A stretch of 64,000 nucleotides of DNA from Candidatus Methylomirabilota bacterium (GTDB taxonomy: Bacteria; Methylomirabilota; Methylomirabilia; Methylomirabilales; Methylomirabilaceae). Position 1 is the stretch's first letter, and every line of letters starts with the position of its first letter. A model generated the notes under the pieces. That model did not search any database. It was not told where the DNA came from and saw only the letters and a list, made by a program, of their open reading frames with translations. Location of the stretch: the NCBI GenBank assembly GCA_003104975.1, contig PQAM01000010.1:186001-250000 (forward strand), in the 5' to 3' direction. Both the position numbers and the translations under genes were made by a program. This document shows positions 1 through 8,404 of the stretch, piece after piece.

Positions 1-1
1 T

Positions 2-313
2 ATGCCGATTCCGCTCGAGCGCGTCGAGCGCGACTGGTCGCAACCCTACGAGGGGCATCGGGGCGTGACTGCCGTCTTCAGGACCATTTATCAAAACACA
101 CAGCAGTTCTGGGCCGAATACGATATGTGCGAAAAGCTGGTCGACGTTGAGGAGAACTTTCAGCTCTGGCGCTTCCGCCACGTGAAGACGGTCGAGCGCA
201 TCATCGGCTTCAAACCGGGCACCGGCGGCACGTCCGGCGTTGCCTTCCTGCGCCGGACGCTGGAGACGTCGCTCTTCCCGGAGCTGGTCGATGTCCGCAC
301 CGAGATTCACTGA
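2..313 (+). CDS. kynA: tryptophan 2,3-dioxygenase, C-terminal part (5' end outside window)
   Basis: This is the C-terminal ~100 residues of a heme-dependent tryptophan 2,3-dioxygenase, which opens the indole ring of L-tryptophan to give N-formylkynurenine. The stretch FQLWRFRHVKTVERIIGF followed by GTGGTSGVAFLRR is a family hallmark: the histidine of RFRHV matches the proximal heme ligand, and the GTGGTSG loop closes over the substrate. The gene almost certainly begins upstream of the window, because about 170-180 residues of the usual ~280 are missing and the first in-frame ATG is internal. Its stop overlaps the kynureninase start by 23 nt, so the two are probably translationally coupled in a kynurenine operon. 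Confidence 0.9.
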   Translation: MPIPLERVERDWSQPYEGHRGVTAVFRTIYQNTQQFWAEYDMCEKLVDVEENFQLWRFRHVKTVERIIGFKPGTGGTSGVAFLRRTLETSLFPELVDVRTEIH

Positions 314-1427
314 GGAGTACTTGCGGCACGCAGTGTGGCCGCGCTTTTCGCGCGTACTCGCCAGAGAGGAGATCTACCTCGCGAATCACTCGCTCGGCCG
401 GCCGCCCGACCGGATGGCCGAAGACGTACGCGCGGCGCTCGACGTGTGGTATCGCGACATGGAGGGCGCCTGGCAGTTCTGGCTTCAGCAGCAAGAACGA
501 TTTCGAGAACTCACGGCGACCCTGGTGGGCGCGCCACGCGCCGACTGTATCGTCCCCAAGACCAGTGCCGGCCAGGGTTTGCGGGCAGTGCTGAACGCGC
601 TGCCGGGCAAGCCGCGCGTCGCGACCAGCGACGGCGAGTTCGACTCACTGGACTTTATCCTGCGCGTCTACCGCGAGCAGGGGCGAATCGATCTCGACCT
701 CGCGCCCTGGCGTGAGCTCAGCATCGCAGGCGCGGATCTGATCGTCCTCTCGAGCGTCATGTTCCGTACCGGCGAGATCGTCGAGGACCTGCCGAACATT
801 GTCCACCGCGCGCACGTCGCGGGCGCGCTGGTGCTGCTCGACGTCTACCACCACGTCGGCGCGCTGCCGCTCGATCTCGACGCGCTCGACGTCGATTTTG
901 CAGTCGGCGGCTCGTACAAGTACACGCGCGGCGGGCCTGGCGCGGGCTGGCTCTATGTGCGCCCGGGGCTCGTCGAGACTCTGCGCACGCTCGACACCGG
1001 CTGGTTCTCGAAACAGGACGCCTTCTCCTACGCGCGGCCCGACCCCCCGAAGTACGGGCGCGGCGGGGACGCGTGGCTCGAGTCTACGCCGCCAGTGCTG
1101 GCGCCGGTGCAGGCGCTTGCCGGTCTCGAGCTTACCCTCGAACTCGGCGTCGAGGGTGTACGCGCGCACAACCTCGCTCAGAAGAGCCACCTCGCCTCGC
1201 TCCTCGCCGAACAAGGCGTCACGGTCGCTGGCGTCGGCGACGCATACGGCGCCTTCCTCACCGTCGTACATCCCGAGTCAGGTACGATCGCGAAGCAACT
1301 GCACGAGAAAGGGGTAAAGGTCGACGCGCGCGGCGAGTACTTGCGCGTCTGCCCCGATATGCTTAACTCCGAGGCGGAGCTCGAGCGAGCTGCGCGTCTG
1401 ATCGGCGCAGTGGTCAGCAAGCATTAA
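291..1427 (+). CDS. kynU: kynureninase
   Basis: A 378-residue PLP enzyme that cleaves kynurenine (or 3-hydroxykynurenine) to anthranilate (or 3-hydroxyanthranilate) and alanine. Visible family features are the N-terminal IYLANHSLGRPP segment and the PLP-lysine motif SYKYTRGGPGAGW, with Lys210 as the likely Schiff-base residue. The ATG at 291 gives the expected N-terminus (MSAPRFTEEYLRH); an in-frame start at 240 would lie deeper inside the dioxygenase gene and add an unconserved Arg-rich tail. It overlaps the upstream dioxygenase gene. No formamidase gene is visible in the portion seen. The product could feed NAD or anthranilate/quinoline metabolism. Confidence 0.92.
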   Translation: MSAPRFTEEYLRHAVWPRFSRVLAREEIYLANHSLGRPPDRMAEDVRAALDVWYRDMEGAWQFWLQQQERFRELTATLVGAPRADCIVPKTSAGQGLRAVLNALPGKPRVATSDGEFDSLDFILRVYREQGRIDLDLAPWRELSIAGADLIVLSSVMFRTGEIVEDLPNIVHRAHVAGALVLLDVYHHVGALPLDLDALDVDFAVGGSYKYTRGGPGAGWLYVRPGLVETLRTLDTGWFSKQDAFSYARPDPPKYGRGGDAWLESTPPVLAPVQALAGLELTLELGVEGVRAHNLAQKSHLASLLAEQGVTVAGVGDAYGAFLTVVHPESGTIAKQLHEKGVKVDARGEYLRVCPDMLNSEAELERAARLIGAVVSKH

Positions 1428-1476
1428 GGCGCTCGTTTTCGGGTTCGACGGCGCTTCCCGCCACGGCTGGCGCGAT

Positions 1477-1510
1477 CAATTTCTGTTCTCAGGCAATCGA
1501 AAACAGATTG
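1477..1510 (+). terminator. imperfect hairpin downstream of kynU
   Basis: CAAT-tt-CTGTTCTC pairs with GAAAACAG-ATTG around a short loop, making a bulged stem about 50 nt after the kynU stop. No clean U-tract follows, so an intrinsic terminator is only possible. The rest of the 298-bp gap to mpa holds the mpa promoter and nothing else recognised. Confidence 0.3.
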
Positions 1511-1610
1511 ATGACAGGACGTCGAGACGCTCAGCGATATGCTACGTGTCTCGAGGTCGAAAACGGGCTAGGAGAGCGGATTTCGCCGATGTAGTGTTCA
1601 GGAAAAAGAC

Positions 1611-1638
1611 TTGACAGCCTTAGAATCGTCGCTAATAT
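1611..1638 (+). promoter_or_regulatory. sigma70-type promoter of the proteasome operon
   Basis: TTGACA at 1611-1616 and TAATAT at 1633-1638 are separated by 16 bp and lie about 90 bp upstream of the mpa start. This is the only good housekeeping promoter seen before mpa-dop-prcB-prcA, so it probably drives the whole run. Confidence 0.6.
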
Positions 1639-1725
1639 AAAAGTCAGATAGTGCGATGTGCAGCCCTTGGATCGTATAAGATGATGTGGTGGTCATGACC
1701 AGGGGTGCAAGGAGGTCAGACGACG

Positions 1726-3555
1726 ATGAGCGACCCGGAAAAAGGCTCGGCCCGGTTAAGTTCTTTCAGAAAGACGATGCGGAAGCTTTCCGAACAGCTT
1801 CCGGGGAACGAGACAACGTACAGCCGTAAGCTGACCCGGTACGAGGAGGAAATCGAGTCTCTTCAGGCACAGGTAAAGACACTCGAAGAGGAGATTTATC
1901 ACCTCCAGCGACGGCTGGATCAGACGCCGAAAGAGTTCGAATTCCTCCGATCCAAACTCGACCAGTCGCGTGAACAGTTGGGCCAGGCGCACAATCAGAA
2001 TCAACGGATGGTCGAGGCCTTGCAGCAGGCCAAAGAGCAGATCGAAGGCCTTCGGGAAGAGGTGGAGAAGCTTTCGGCCCCGCCGAGTCCGTACGGGATC
2101 TTCGCATCGATGAACCCCGATAAGACCGCCAATATCTTTATGGGCGGTCGAAAGATGAAGGTGAACCTCCATCCTTCGATTCGGCCGGAGTCGTTGCGCA
2201 AGGGCCAGGAGTTGATCCTGAATGAGGCGTTCAATGTGATTGAGGCGGCAGGCTTCGACGAGCAGGGCGAGGTTGTGACACTGAAAGACATGCTCGATGA
2301 GGGTCGGGCCGTGGTCACGCTGCGCGCCGATGAGGTGCGGGTCGTCGAACTGGCCGATCCGCTGCGGCAGCAACCCCTTAAGGCGGGCGATCGTCTGCTG
2401 CTCGACTCGCGGTCCGGGCACATTCTGGAAAAGCTGCCGAAGACCGATGTCCAGGAGCTGTTCCTCGAGGAGGTTCCGAGTATCGGCTATGAGGCCATCG
2501 GCGGGCTTGGTCCCCAGATCGAGATGATCAGGGACGCGATCGAGCTGCCGCATCTCTATGTCGACTACTTCCGGGAACATCAGCTTCAGCCTCCAAAGGG
2601 CGTATTGCTCTATGGGCCGCCGGGTTGCGGGAAGACGTTGATCGCGAAGGCGGTGGCGCACTCACTGGCCGAGCAACTGGCCAAGAAGACCGGGCAGGCC
2701 GTCAAGGGTTACTTCCTGAATGTGAAGGGTCCCGAGTTGCTGAACAAGTATGTCGGCGAGACGGAACGGCAGATCCGGGAGATCTTCGGCCGGGCCAGGG
2801 AGAAGGCGACCGAGGGATCGCCGGTGGTCATCTTTTTTGATGAAATGGATTCGCTCTTCCGGACGCGCGGGTCGGGCATCTCGTCGGACATGGAGTCGAC
2901 CATCGTCCCCCAGTTCCTGGCGGAACTGGACGGCGTCGAAGGGCTTAGGCATGTGATCGTAATCGGGGCCTCGAACCGTCAGGACCTCATCGATCCGGCT
3001 GTCCTGCGGCCGGGGCGGTTCGATGTCAAGATCAAGATCGACCGCCCAGACCGGAGCGCAGCCTGTGAGATCTTCGCAAAGTACTTGACGCCGGCACTGC
3101 CGTTCGCGGCGACGGAGATCAAGGCGCATGGGACGCCGGAAAAGGTAGCGGCGGCCATGACCGCGGCGGCCATCGACCTGCTGTACGCGACGGTTCCGGA
3201 GCATCGTTTCCTGGAGGTGACCTACGCCTCCGGCCAGCAGGAAACACTCTACTTCAAAGATTTTGCCTCGGGGGCCATGATTGAATCGATCTGCACAAGG
3301 GCCAAGAAGCGGGCGGTAAAACGGATGATCGCGACCGGCGTCAAGGGCCTGACGGTTGAAGACCTGCTTGATGCGGTCCGGACTGAGTTCAGAGAGAATG
3401 AGGATCTGCCGAATACGACCAATCCGGACGACTGGGCCAAGATTGCCGGCCGCCGAAGCGAGCGCATCGTCAATGTGCGGACCGTCTTCGACCGTGAAGA
3501 GAAAGAGAAGAAGTCTCGTAAGGTCGAGACTATCTCTACCGGCCACTATCTGTGA
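1726..3555 (+). CDS. mpa: proteasome-activating AAA+ ATPase (Mpa/ARC)
   Basis: A 609-residue hexameric unfoldase that captures pupylated substrates through an N-terminal coiled coil and threads them into the 20S core. The order is an N-terminal coiled coil (about residues 20-130, heptad-rich with EEEIYHLQRRLDQ), an OB-fold interdomain, then a single AAA+ module. Walker A is GPPGCGKT at residue 297 and Walker B is IFFDEMDS with Asp372-Glu373. The C-terminus GHYL has the penultimate Tyr used by actinobacterial Mpa (GQYL) to dock on the core particle. The start is the ATG at 1726, ten bases after AAGGAGG; a GTG 21 bp upstream overlaps that ribosome binding site. It is first of mpa-dop-prcB-prcA. 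Confidence 0.96.
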   Translation: MSDPEKGSARLSSFRKTMRKLSEQLPGNETTYSRKLTRYEEEIESLQAQVKTLEEEIYHLQRRLDQTPKEFEFLRSKLDQSREQLGQAHNQNQRMVEALQQAKEQIEGLREEVEKLSAPPSPYGIFASMNPDKTANIFMGGRKMKVNLHPSIRPESLRKGQELILNEAFNVIEAAGFDEQGEVVTLKDMLDEGRAVVTLRADEVRVVELADPLRQQPLKAGDRLLLDSRSGHILEKLPKTDVQELFLEEVPSIGYEAIGGLGPQIEMIRDAIELPHLYVDYFREHQLQPPKGVLLYGPPGCGKTLIAKAVAHSLAEQLAKKTGQAVKGYFLNVKGPELLNKYVGETERQIREIFGRAREKATEGSPVVIFFDEMDSLFRTRGSGISSDMESTIVPQFLAELDGVEGLRHVIVIGASNRQDLIDPAVLRPGRFDVKIKIDRPDRSAACEIFAKYLTPALPFAATEIKAHGTPEKVAAAMTAAAIDLLYATVPEHRFLEVTYASGQQETLYFKDFASGAMIESICTRAKKRAVKRMIATGVKGLTVEDLLDAVRTEFRENEDLPNTTNPDDWAKIAGRRSERIVNVRTVFDREEKEKKSRKVETISTGHYL

Positions 3556-3708
3556 TGCTCTCTTCGGCAATCAGCCGTCACCTTCAGCGAGACTGTCGAC
3601 GCGAGAAACGGCTTGCAAGCTCTTGAGATGAGGATGTGAGTGGAGCATGTTGATCGGTCTTGACCTGCTGAGTGCCGACGACTGATTGCTGCTTCACCGC
3701 AAGGATAC

Positions 3709-5193
3709 ATGGCGATCGAAAAGATCATGGGGACCGAGACCGAGTTGGGGATCAGCGCCAGGGATCCCCGCGGGTTCGATCCGGTATCCGGCTCCATCCT
3801 GTTGATCAACGCCCATCGCCCCATCGCCGAGGTCAAGTCGATCTGGGATTACGCGGGTGAGAACCCGCTCCTGGATGCCAGAGGATTCGAGATAAGCGGG
3901 GAGCGCGAGCGGCCAAGCCAGCAGGATAACCGCACGATCAACAAGCTCCTTCGAAACGGCGGCCGGCTCTATGTCGACGGCGCCCACCCCGAATACTCCA
4001 CGCCGGAATGTACCAATGCCCGGGATGTCGTCTGTTATGAGAAGGCCGGCGAGCGGATCTTCGAACTGTGTCTGGCCGCCGCCAACCTGACCCTGCCGGA
4101 GCGGCAGCGGATCTTTATCTACAAGAACAACAGCGACGGGAAAGGGAACAGCTACGGCCACCATGAAAACTACCTGATGGAACGGCGGATCCCATTCGAC
4201 CAGATTGTCCAGGGGCTTGCGCCGTTTCTGGTTACCCGCGTGATCTTTGCGGGCGCGGGCAAGGTCGGGGCGGAAAATGGCGCCGAGCGCTGCGACTTTC
4301 AGATCTCGCAGCGGGCCGACTTCTTTGAAACCTTTATCGGCCTCGACACGATGGCGAAGCGACCGATCATCAACACCCGCGACGAGCCGCACGCCGACGA
4401 GGAGAAGTACCGCCGCCTGCATGTCATTGTGGGCGACTCCAACATGTCGGAGCTCGCGACCTACCTGAAGGTCGGGACGACCGCCATCATCCTCGCCATG
4501 GTCGAGGACGGGGTGATCAAACGCGATCTCGCCATCGAGGATCCCGTCCGCGCCATCAAGGAGATCTCCCACGACATCACCTGTCGCCGCCGCATCCGCC
4601 TCAAACGCGGCAAAGAGTTCTCCGCCGTCGAGATCCAGCGCGAGTACCTCGACCTCGCCCTCGAGTACTACCAGGGCCGCGAACGCTCGCCCCAGATCGC
4701 CGATCTGCTCGAGAAGTGGCAGTACGTCCTGGACAAGCTGGCGGAGGACCCCCTGACGCTCAACCGCGAGCTGGACTGGGTCATCAAGCACGGGCTCATC
4801 ACCTCCTACATCGGGCGCAAGGGCTGCTCCTTCGACGACCAGCGCGTCTTCATGCTGGATCTGCAGTATCATGATCTTCGACGGGACAAGGGCCTGTACT
4901 TCACCCTGGAGCGCCAGGGATACGTCGAACGAATCGTCACGGACGAGGAAATTCTGCTCGCCATCACTACCCCTCCCGCGGATACCCGGGCCTATTTCCG
5001 CGGGACATGTCTACAGAAGTACCCCGATGAGGTCTATGGGGCAAGCTGGAGTTCGGTGATCTTCGATACCGGCGAGGCAACGGTGAAACGGGTTCCCATG
5101 GTCGATCCGTTGAGGGGGACGCGGAAGTTGGCGGCCGAACTGCTGGACCGATCCGACACCGCCGTGGAGCTGTTGGACAACATCGCGGTCTAG
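3709..5193 (+). CDS. dop: Dop, deamidase/depupylase of Pup (mosaic with PafA)
   Basis: A 494-residue member of the glutamine-synthetase-like Dop/PafA family. Dop deamidates Pup ending in Gln and removes Pup from substrates. The N-terminus MAIEKIMGTETELGIS carries the ATP/Mg glutamate motif. The extra ~40-residue Dop loop (about residues 35-75, SIWDYAGENPLLDARGFE) is present; it is absent from PafA and identifies this copy as Dop. YVDGAHPEYSTPEC and YKNNSDGKGNSYG are family motifs. The C-terminal third (RAYFRGTCLQKYPDEVYGASW) is Dop-like. Residues ~220-389 (4366-4875) are almost identical in DNA to pafA in this window and have PafA-type sequence, so the gene is a mosaic. Start at 3709 follows an AAGGA site. 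Whether it still acts as a full Dop cannot be told from sequence. Confidence 0.9.
   Translation: MAIEKIMGTETELGISARDPRGFDPVSGSILLINAHRPIAEVKSIWDYAGENPLLDARGFEISGERERPSQQDNRTINKLLRNGGRLYVDGAHPEYSTPECTNARDVVCYEKAGERIFELCLAAANLTLPERQRIFIYKNNSDGKGNSYGHHENYLMERRIPFDQIVQGLAPFLVTRVIFAGAGKVGAENGAERCDFQISQRADFFETFIGLDTMAKRPIINTRDEPHADEEKYRRLHVIVGDSNMSELATYLKVGTTAIILAMVEDGVIKRDLAIEDPVRAIKEISHDITCRRRIRLKRGKEFSAVEIQREYLDLALEYYQGRERSPQIADLLEKWQYVLDKLAEDPLTLNRELDWVIKHGLITSYIGRKGCSFDDQRVFMLDLQYHDLRRDKGLYFTLERQGYVERIVTDEEILLAITTPPADTRAYFRGTCLQKYPDEVYGASWSSVIFDTGEATVKRVPMVDPLRGTRKLAAELLDRSDTAVELLDNIAV
4366..4875 (+). repeat. 510-bp tract shared with pafA (copy 1)
   Basis: This tract matches 15396-15905 base for base except at 4458 (G versus A) and 4584 (T versus C), both third-position synonymous changes. 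It begins at ATCATCAACACCCG and ends at CTGCAGTATCATGAT. It uses overwhelmingly C-ending codons compared with its flanks in either gene. Sequence identity drops abruptly at both edges, as expected for recent gene conversion. Confidence 0.97.
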
Positions 5194-5225
5194 CACAGAC
5201 GCGCTCCATTCGGGACATTCTACCC

Positions 5226-6047
5226 ATGCGCTTGTTGTTCGATTCGATGGTTCCAGGTTCGAGTTTTTTTGACCTGCTGCGGCAGGTTCGGTCTGACCTA
5301 TTGCCCCAGATGCAGATCAAGCCGGACGGGTTGTCGCCGGCTGAGATCCGGGAGTTGAAAGAGACGCCTCACGGAACTACGATTCTGGCCCTGAGATTCC
5401 GGGACGGGTCGCTGATTGCAGGGGACCGGCAGGCGACCGAGGGGTTTCAGGTCTCGTCGAGGCGGATCGAGAAGGTGTACAAGGCGGATGCCTACTCGGC
5501 CATTGCCATTGCGGGTGTTGCCGGTCCGTGCATCGAACTGGCCAAGCTGTTTGAGGTCGAGCTGACCCACTACGAAAAGCTGGAAGGGATGCCGCTTTCG
5601 CTGGAGGGAAAGGCGAATAAGTTGTCGCAGATGGTCAAGGCCAATCTACCGATGGCGATGCAGGGGTTAGTGGTGATCCCAATCTTTGTCGGCTACGATG
5701 TCAGGGGTCGGGAGGGGAAGATCTTCAAATACGACGTGACGGGCGGTCGGTATGAGGAGACCGATTACTACGCCACGGGTTCCGGCGGGAAGGATGCCCG
5801 CTCGACTATGAAAAAGTTGTATCGGGACGGTATGACCGAGGACGAGGCGATCGCGGTGGGGCTGGAGGCATTGATCGACGCGGCAGAAGAGGATGTGGGG
5901 ACCGGGGGTCCCGACTTCGTTCGCGGGCTCTTCCCGACGGTGAAGATCGCGGTCAGATCCGGCCTGCAGGATGTGCCGGAGACCCGTATCAAAGAGGTCT
6001 GCCAGGCCATTATCGATCGCCGCAAGTCGGTCGAGCGAGGAGCATAG
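5226..6047 (+). CDS. prcB: 20S proteasome beta subunit
   Basis: The catalytic subunit of the bacterial 20S core, 273 residues. A ~50-residue propeptide precedes HGTTILAL, and cleavage before Thr51 would expose the N-terminal nucleophile, as in actinobacterial PrcB (HGTTIVAL). GSLIAGDRQATEG and YATGSGG further on match the conserved active-site region of beta subunits. It starts 32 bp after dop and ends 4 bp before prcA, so the two core subunits should be co-translated. In Actinobacteria a pup gene normally sits between dop and prcB; here there is no room for one. Confidence 0.96.
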   Translation: MRLLFDSMVPGSSFFDLLRQVRSDLLPQMQIKPDGLSPAEIRELKETPHGTTILALRFRDGSLIAGDRQATEGFQVSSRRIEKVYKADAYSAIAIAGVAGPCIELAKLFEVELTHYEKLEGMPLSLEGKANKLSQMVKANLPMAMQGLVVIPIFVGYDVRGREGKIFKYDVTGGRYEETDYYATGSGGKDARSTMKKLYRDGMTEDEAIAVGLEALIDAAEEDVGTGGPDFVRGLFPTVKIAVRSGLQDVPETRIKEVCQAIIDRRKSVERGA

Positions 6048-6051
6048 GCTG

Positions 6052-6741
6052 ATGGCGCTTCCATATTATGTATCGCCGGAACAGATGATGCAGGATAAGG
6101 CGGAGTACGCCCGAAAGGGGATCGCCCGCGGAAAATCGATCATTGTTCTGGAGTACGCCGACGGGATGTTGCTGGTGGCGGAAAATCCCAGCGCCTCGCT
6201 CAACAAGATTTCGGAGATCTATGACCGGATCGCCTTTGCCGGTGCCGGGCGATACAGCGAGTTCGAGAACCTGCGTAAGGCGGGGATTCGGTATGCCGAC
6301 CTGAAGGGGTTTGCGTACGATCGGGAAGATGTGACGGCCAAGTCGCTGGCTAACGCCTACTCGCAGACCATCGGCAACATCTTCAGCGAGGCGATGAAGC
6401 CGTTGGAGGTGGAGATCCTGGTGGTTGAGGTCGCCGATGGGGAGATACCGAATGAGTTATACCGGATCGCCTTTGACGGCAGCATCGGCGACGAAAAGGG
6501 GTTTGCCGCCATCGGCGGACAGGCCGACGAGTTGAGGCAGTACTTGAAGGATAGTTATCAAACCGGGCTTGATCAAAAAGCTGCGCTGAGGCTGGCCGTC
6601 CGTGCGCTGGAGGCCGTGAGCAACGCCAAGATCGAACCGCGAAGCCTGGAGGTGGCGGTCCTGGAGCGCCATCGTACCGGCCGTAAATTCCGCCGCCTGT
6701 CCCAGGATGACCTCGCAACGATGCTCACCGAGACCGAGTAA
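6052..6741 (+). CDS. prcA: 20S proteasome alpha subunit
   Basis: A 229-residue alpha-ring subunit that gates entry to the proteasome core. The N-terminus MALPYYVSPEQMMQDKAEYARKG aligns with the H0 helix and the YV.PEQ..Q....R.GIA pattern of bacterial PrcA, followed by GKSIIVLEYADGMLLVAEN. No catalytic Thr is expected. The ATG at 6052 lies 4 bp after the prcB stop, preceded by GCGAGGAGC; a longer reading frame from 5971 runs inside prcB and is not conserved. It is last of the mpa-dop-prcB-prcA set. Confidence 0.95.
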   Translation: MALPYYVSPEQMMQDKAEYARKGIARGKSIIVLEYADGMLLVAENPSASLNKISEIYDRIAFAGAGRYSEFENLRKAGIRYADLKGFAYDREDVTAKSLANAYSQTIGNIFSEAMKPLEVEILVVEVADGEIPNELYRIAFDGSIGDEKGFAAIGGQADELRQYLKDSYQTGLDQKAALRLAVRALEAVSNAKIEPRSLEVAVLERHRTGRKFRRLSQDDLATMLTETE

Positions 6742-7055
6742 CCTATCATCGTTTTTTCTTCTCGTTCCCGTCAAAAATTATTCTTACCTGAAAAATCACG
6801 CCTTGGCCTGGACTTGCGGATCATGCCCGAAGTCCTGAAGCAGATCACGGAGCTAATCGCAATGTTCGACCAGTCATCAACGCCCTTCATTCGCCCCCCC
6901 AGTCCTCCCTCTTTTGGCCATGTCCGGGATTCGGAATCCCTCTGTGACCCCAGATAGACAATCGCTGAAGCTCCCGCCTTTGCCGTAACGCTGCCCAAAG
7001 TTGGTAACCTCCGGTCAGCCTGCGGTATCTTATAAATAAAGGGGAGGCGTGGCCG
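6742..7055. other. intergenic region with a relic of a methylase gene start
   Basis: This 314-bp gap after prcA contains no intact gene. At 6823 an ATG opens MPEVLKQITELIAMFDQ, which matches the first 17 residues of the type IIG enzyme at 9045 (MAEVPKQIAELIAKFDQ) at both protein and DNA level. The match stops after the FDQ codons and the frame ends 29 codons later. The preceding bases (CCTGAAAAATCACG) also resemble bases before the 9045 gene (CCTGAAAAGTCACA at 8834). The distal part holds the leader of the sigma-factor gene. Confidence 0.6.
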
Positions 7056-7703
7056 GTGGTTATCGAATCGATTCCGTCCCCATCACAATGTGAATCTGAA
7101 CTGCTAAGACGGGTCCTGGCTGGAGAGCGCCGCCTCTTCCACGAGCTGGTCCGTCCGTATGAGCGCGCTGTCTTCACTACGGCTTATGGAATCCTGCGCG
7201 ACTATGCCGATGCTGAAGAGGTGGCACAGGACACCATACTGAAGGCGCTCATGCGCCTGGATCAGCTTACGGCGCCGGAGAAATTTAAGGCGTGGTTGTT
7301 GCGGATCGCTGTCAACGAAGCTCGGCTCAAGTGGCGCAACAAACATGCACATCTCTTCGAGCCGCTCGATAAGGCCCAATCGAGTTCGAGAGAACCCTTT
7401 ACGCCGCGCGACTTCGCCGACTGGCGCGAACTCCCTTCCGACATCGCTGAACGGAAGGAGCTCAGGGATCAGATTGCCAGGGCTTTAGATGCATTGCCCG
7501 ATATTTATCGAGAGACCTTCATTCTGCGCGATGTGGAACAACTGAGCGCGGCCGATACAGCGGCAGCGTTAGAGATTACCGTGGCGGCCGTAAAGGTGCG
7601 CCTTCACCGGGCGCGGCTGATGATGCGTGAACAGCTTGCATCGGTGCTGCGCCGCGGGTGGCTCGACCGTGTGCTTTCATTCAAGGGCAAAAGACCATGG
7701 TGA
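7056..7703 (+). CDS. ECF-family RNA polymerase sigma factor
   Basis: A 215-residue sigma-70 family protein with only regions 2 and 4. Region 2 is near residues 25-95 (YGILRDYADAEEVAQDTILKA). Region 4 is near residues 140-195 (ALDALPDIYRETFILRDVEQLS, then a helix-turn-helix AAALEITVAAVKVRLHRAR). The GTG at 7056 is preceded by GGGGAGG with 8-nt spacing. The following zinc-finger gene overlaps by 7 nt, which is typical of an ECF sigma/anti-sigma pair. The two downstream genes resemble mercury or metal transport proteins, so metal stress is a reasonable but unproven trigger. Confidence 0.92.
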   Translation: MVIESIPSPSQCESELLRRVLAGERRLFHELVRPYERAVFTTAYGILRDYADAEEVAQDTILKALMRLDQLTAPEKFKAWLLRIAVNEARLKWRNKHAHLFEPLDKAQSSSREPFTPRDFADWRELPSDIAERKELRDQIARALDALPDIYRETFILRDVEQLSAADTAAALEITVAAVKVRLHRARLMMREQLASVLRRGWLDRVLSFKGKRPW

Positions 7704-7924
7704 CCTGCGAACAGGTACTGCAAGAGCTGTCGAATTTCATCGACCGGGATGTCGATCCTGCCCTGCGCGCCGAGATCGAGGCGCATCTGGTAAGGTGCCG
7801 TCGCTGTTCGGTGCTGTATGACAGCCTGCGCAAGATGCTGGTGATTGTGGCCGACGAGCGGACGTTTGAGATCCCAGCCGGATACAGCGAACGGCTGCAT
7901 GCCTTCATCGATCGGCACCTCTGA
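7697..7924 (+). CDS. zinc-finger anti-sigma factor, short form
   Basis: A 75-residue protein with the anti-sigma zinc-binding pattern: Cys at position 3 (MVTCEQVLQELSNFID) and HLVRCRRC, giving the H-x3-C-x2-C core. No membrane helix follows, so it would be a soluble cytoplasmic anti-sigma factor, unlike the common membrane-anchored form. The start at 7697 is inside the end of the sigma gene, indicating coupled translation. It most likely binds the sigma factor encoded at 7056-7703. Confidence 0.82.
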   Translation: MVTCEQVLQELSNFIDRDVDPALRAEIEAHLVRCRRCSVLYDSLRKMLVIVADERTFEIPAGYSERLHAFIDRHL

Positions 7925-7977
7925 CGGCTACGGTAACCCTTGCCGCCGTCGCGCATCGTGTAGATAGGAGTCGGAGT

Positions 7978-8379
7978 ATGAGCGCCACATGGAAAACCCG
8001 ATCATTGGGTTATATTTCATTGTTCACATCACTGGGCACACTGCTGTGCTGTGCATTGCCATCGTTGATGGTACTGGTTGGGATGGGCGCGACAGTCGCA
8101 TCGCTCGTCTCAACGTTACCCTGGCTTATTGCCCTGTCACGGTACAAGAACTTGACGTTTGCGCTTGCGGGCCTGCTGATCGCCGTTAATTCCGTCTATA
8201 TCTATCGCATCGCGCCCGGACTTCAGCAGACCGGACGAAGCTGCCCTGTCGATCAGCCGAGCGCCTGCACTACGGCAAGCCGCGTCAGTCGGACGATTTT
8301 ATGGACCTCGACAGGGATCTATTTCATCGGTCTGTTTTCGGCGTATCTGCTTGGACCGGTTCTAGAGGCTATTGGATAG
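7978..8379 (+). CDS. MerT-like small membrane transport protein
   Basis: A 133-residue inner-membrane protein with about three or four hydrophobic segments. The first contains a vicinal Cys pair (TLLCCALPS), as in the mercury importer MerT. A second pair of cysteines occurs in a loop (SCPVDQPSAC), again reminiscent of MerT's cytoplasmic Cys pair. A MerP-like domain protein follows 25 bp downstream. It is preceded by a GGAGT ribosome binding site. Metal specificity cannot be read from the sequence, and no merA or merR is visible nearby, so Hg(II) transport is only a candidate role. Confidence 0.6.
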   Translation: MSATWKTRSLGYISLFTSLGTLLCCALPSLMVLVGMGATVASLVSTLPWLIALSRYKNLTFALAGLLIAVNSVYIYRIAPGLQQTGRSCPVDQPSACTTASRVSRTILWTSTGIYFIGLFSAYLLGPVLEAIG

Positions 8380-8404
8380 TCTGGTATTTCCAAGGAGGAA
8401 AAGA

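Noticed and set aside
3555-3708. Small frames between mpa and dop as a pup candidate
   Set aside because: The longest frames (a 23-residue one from 3555 and a 12-residue one at 3647) are too short and lack a Gly-Gly-Glu/Gln end.
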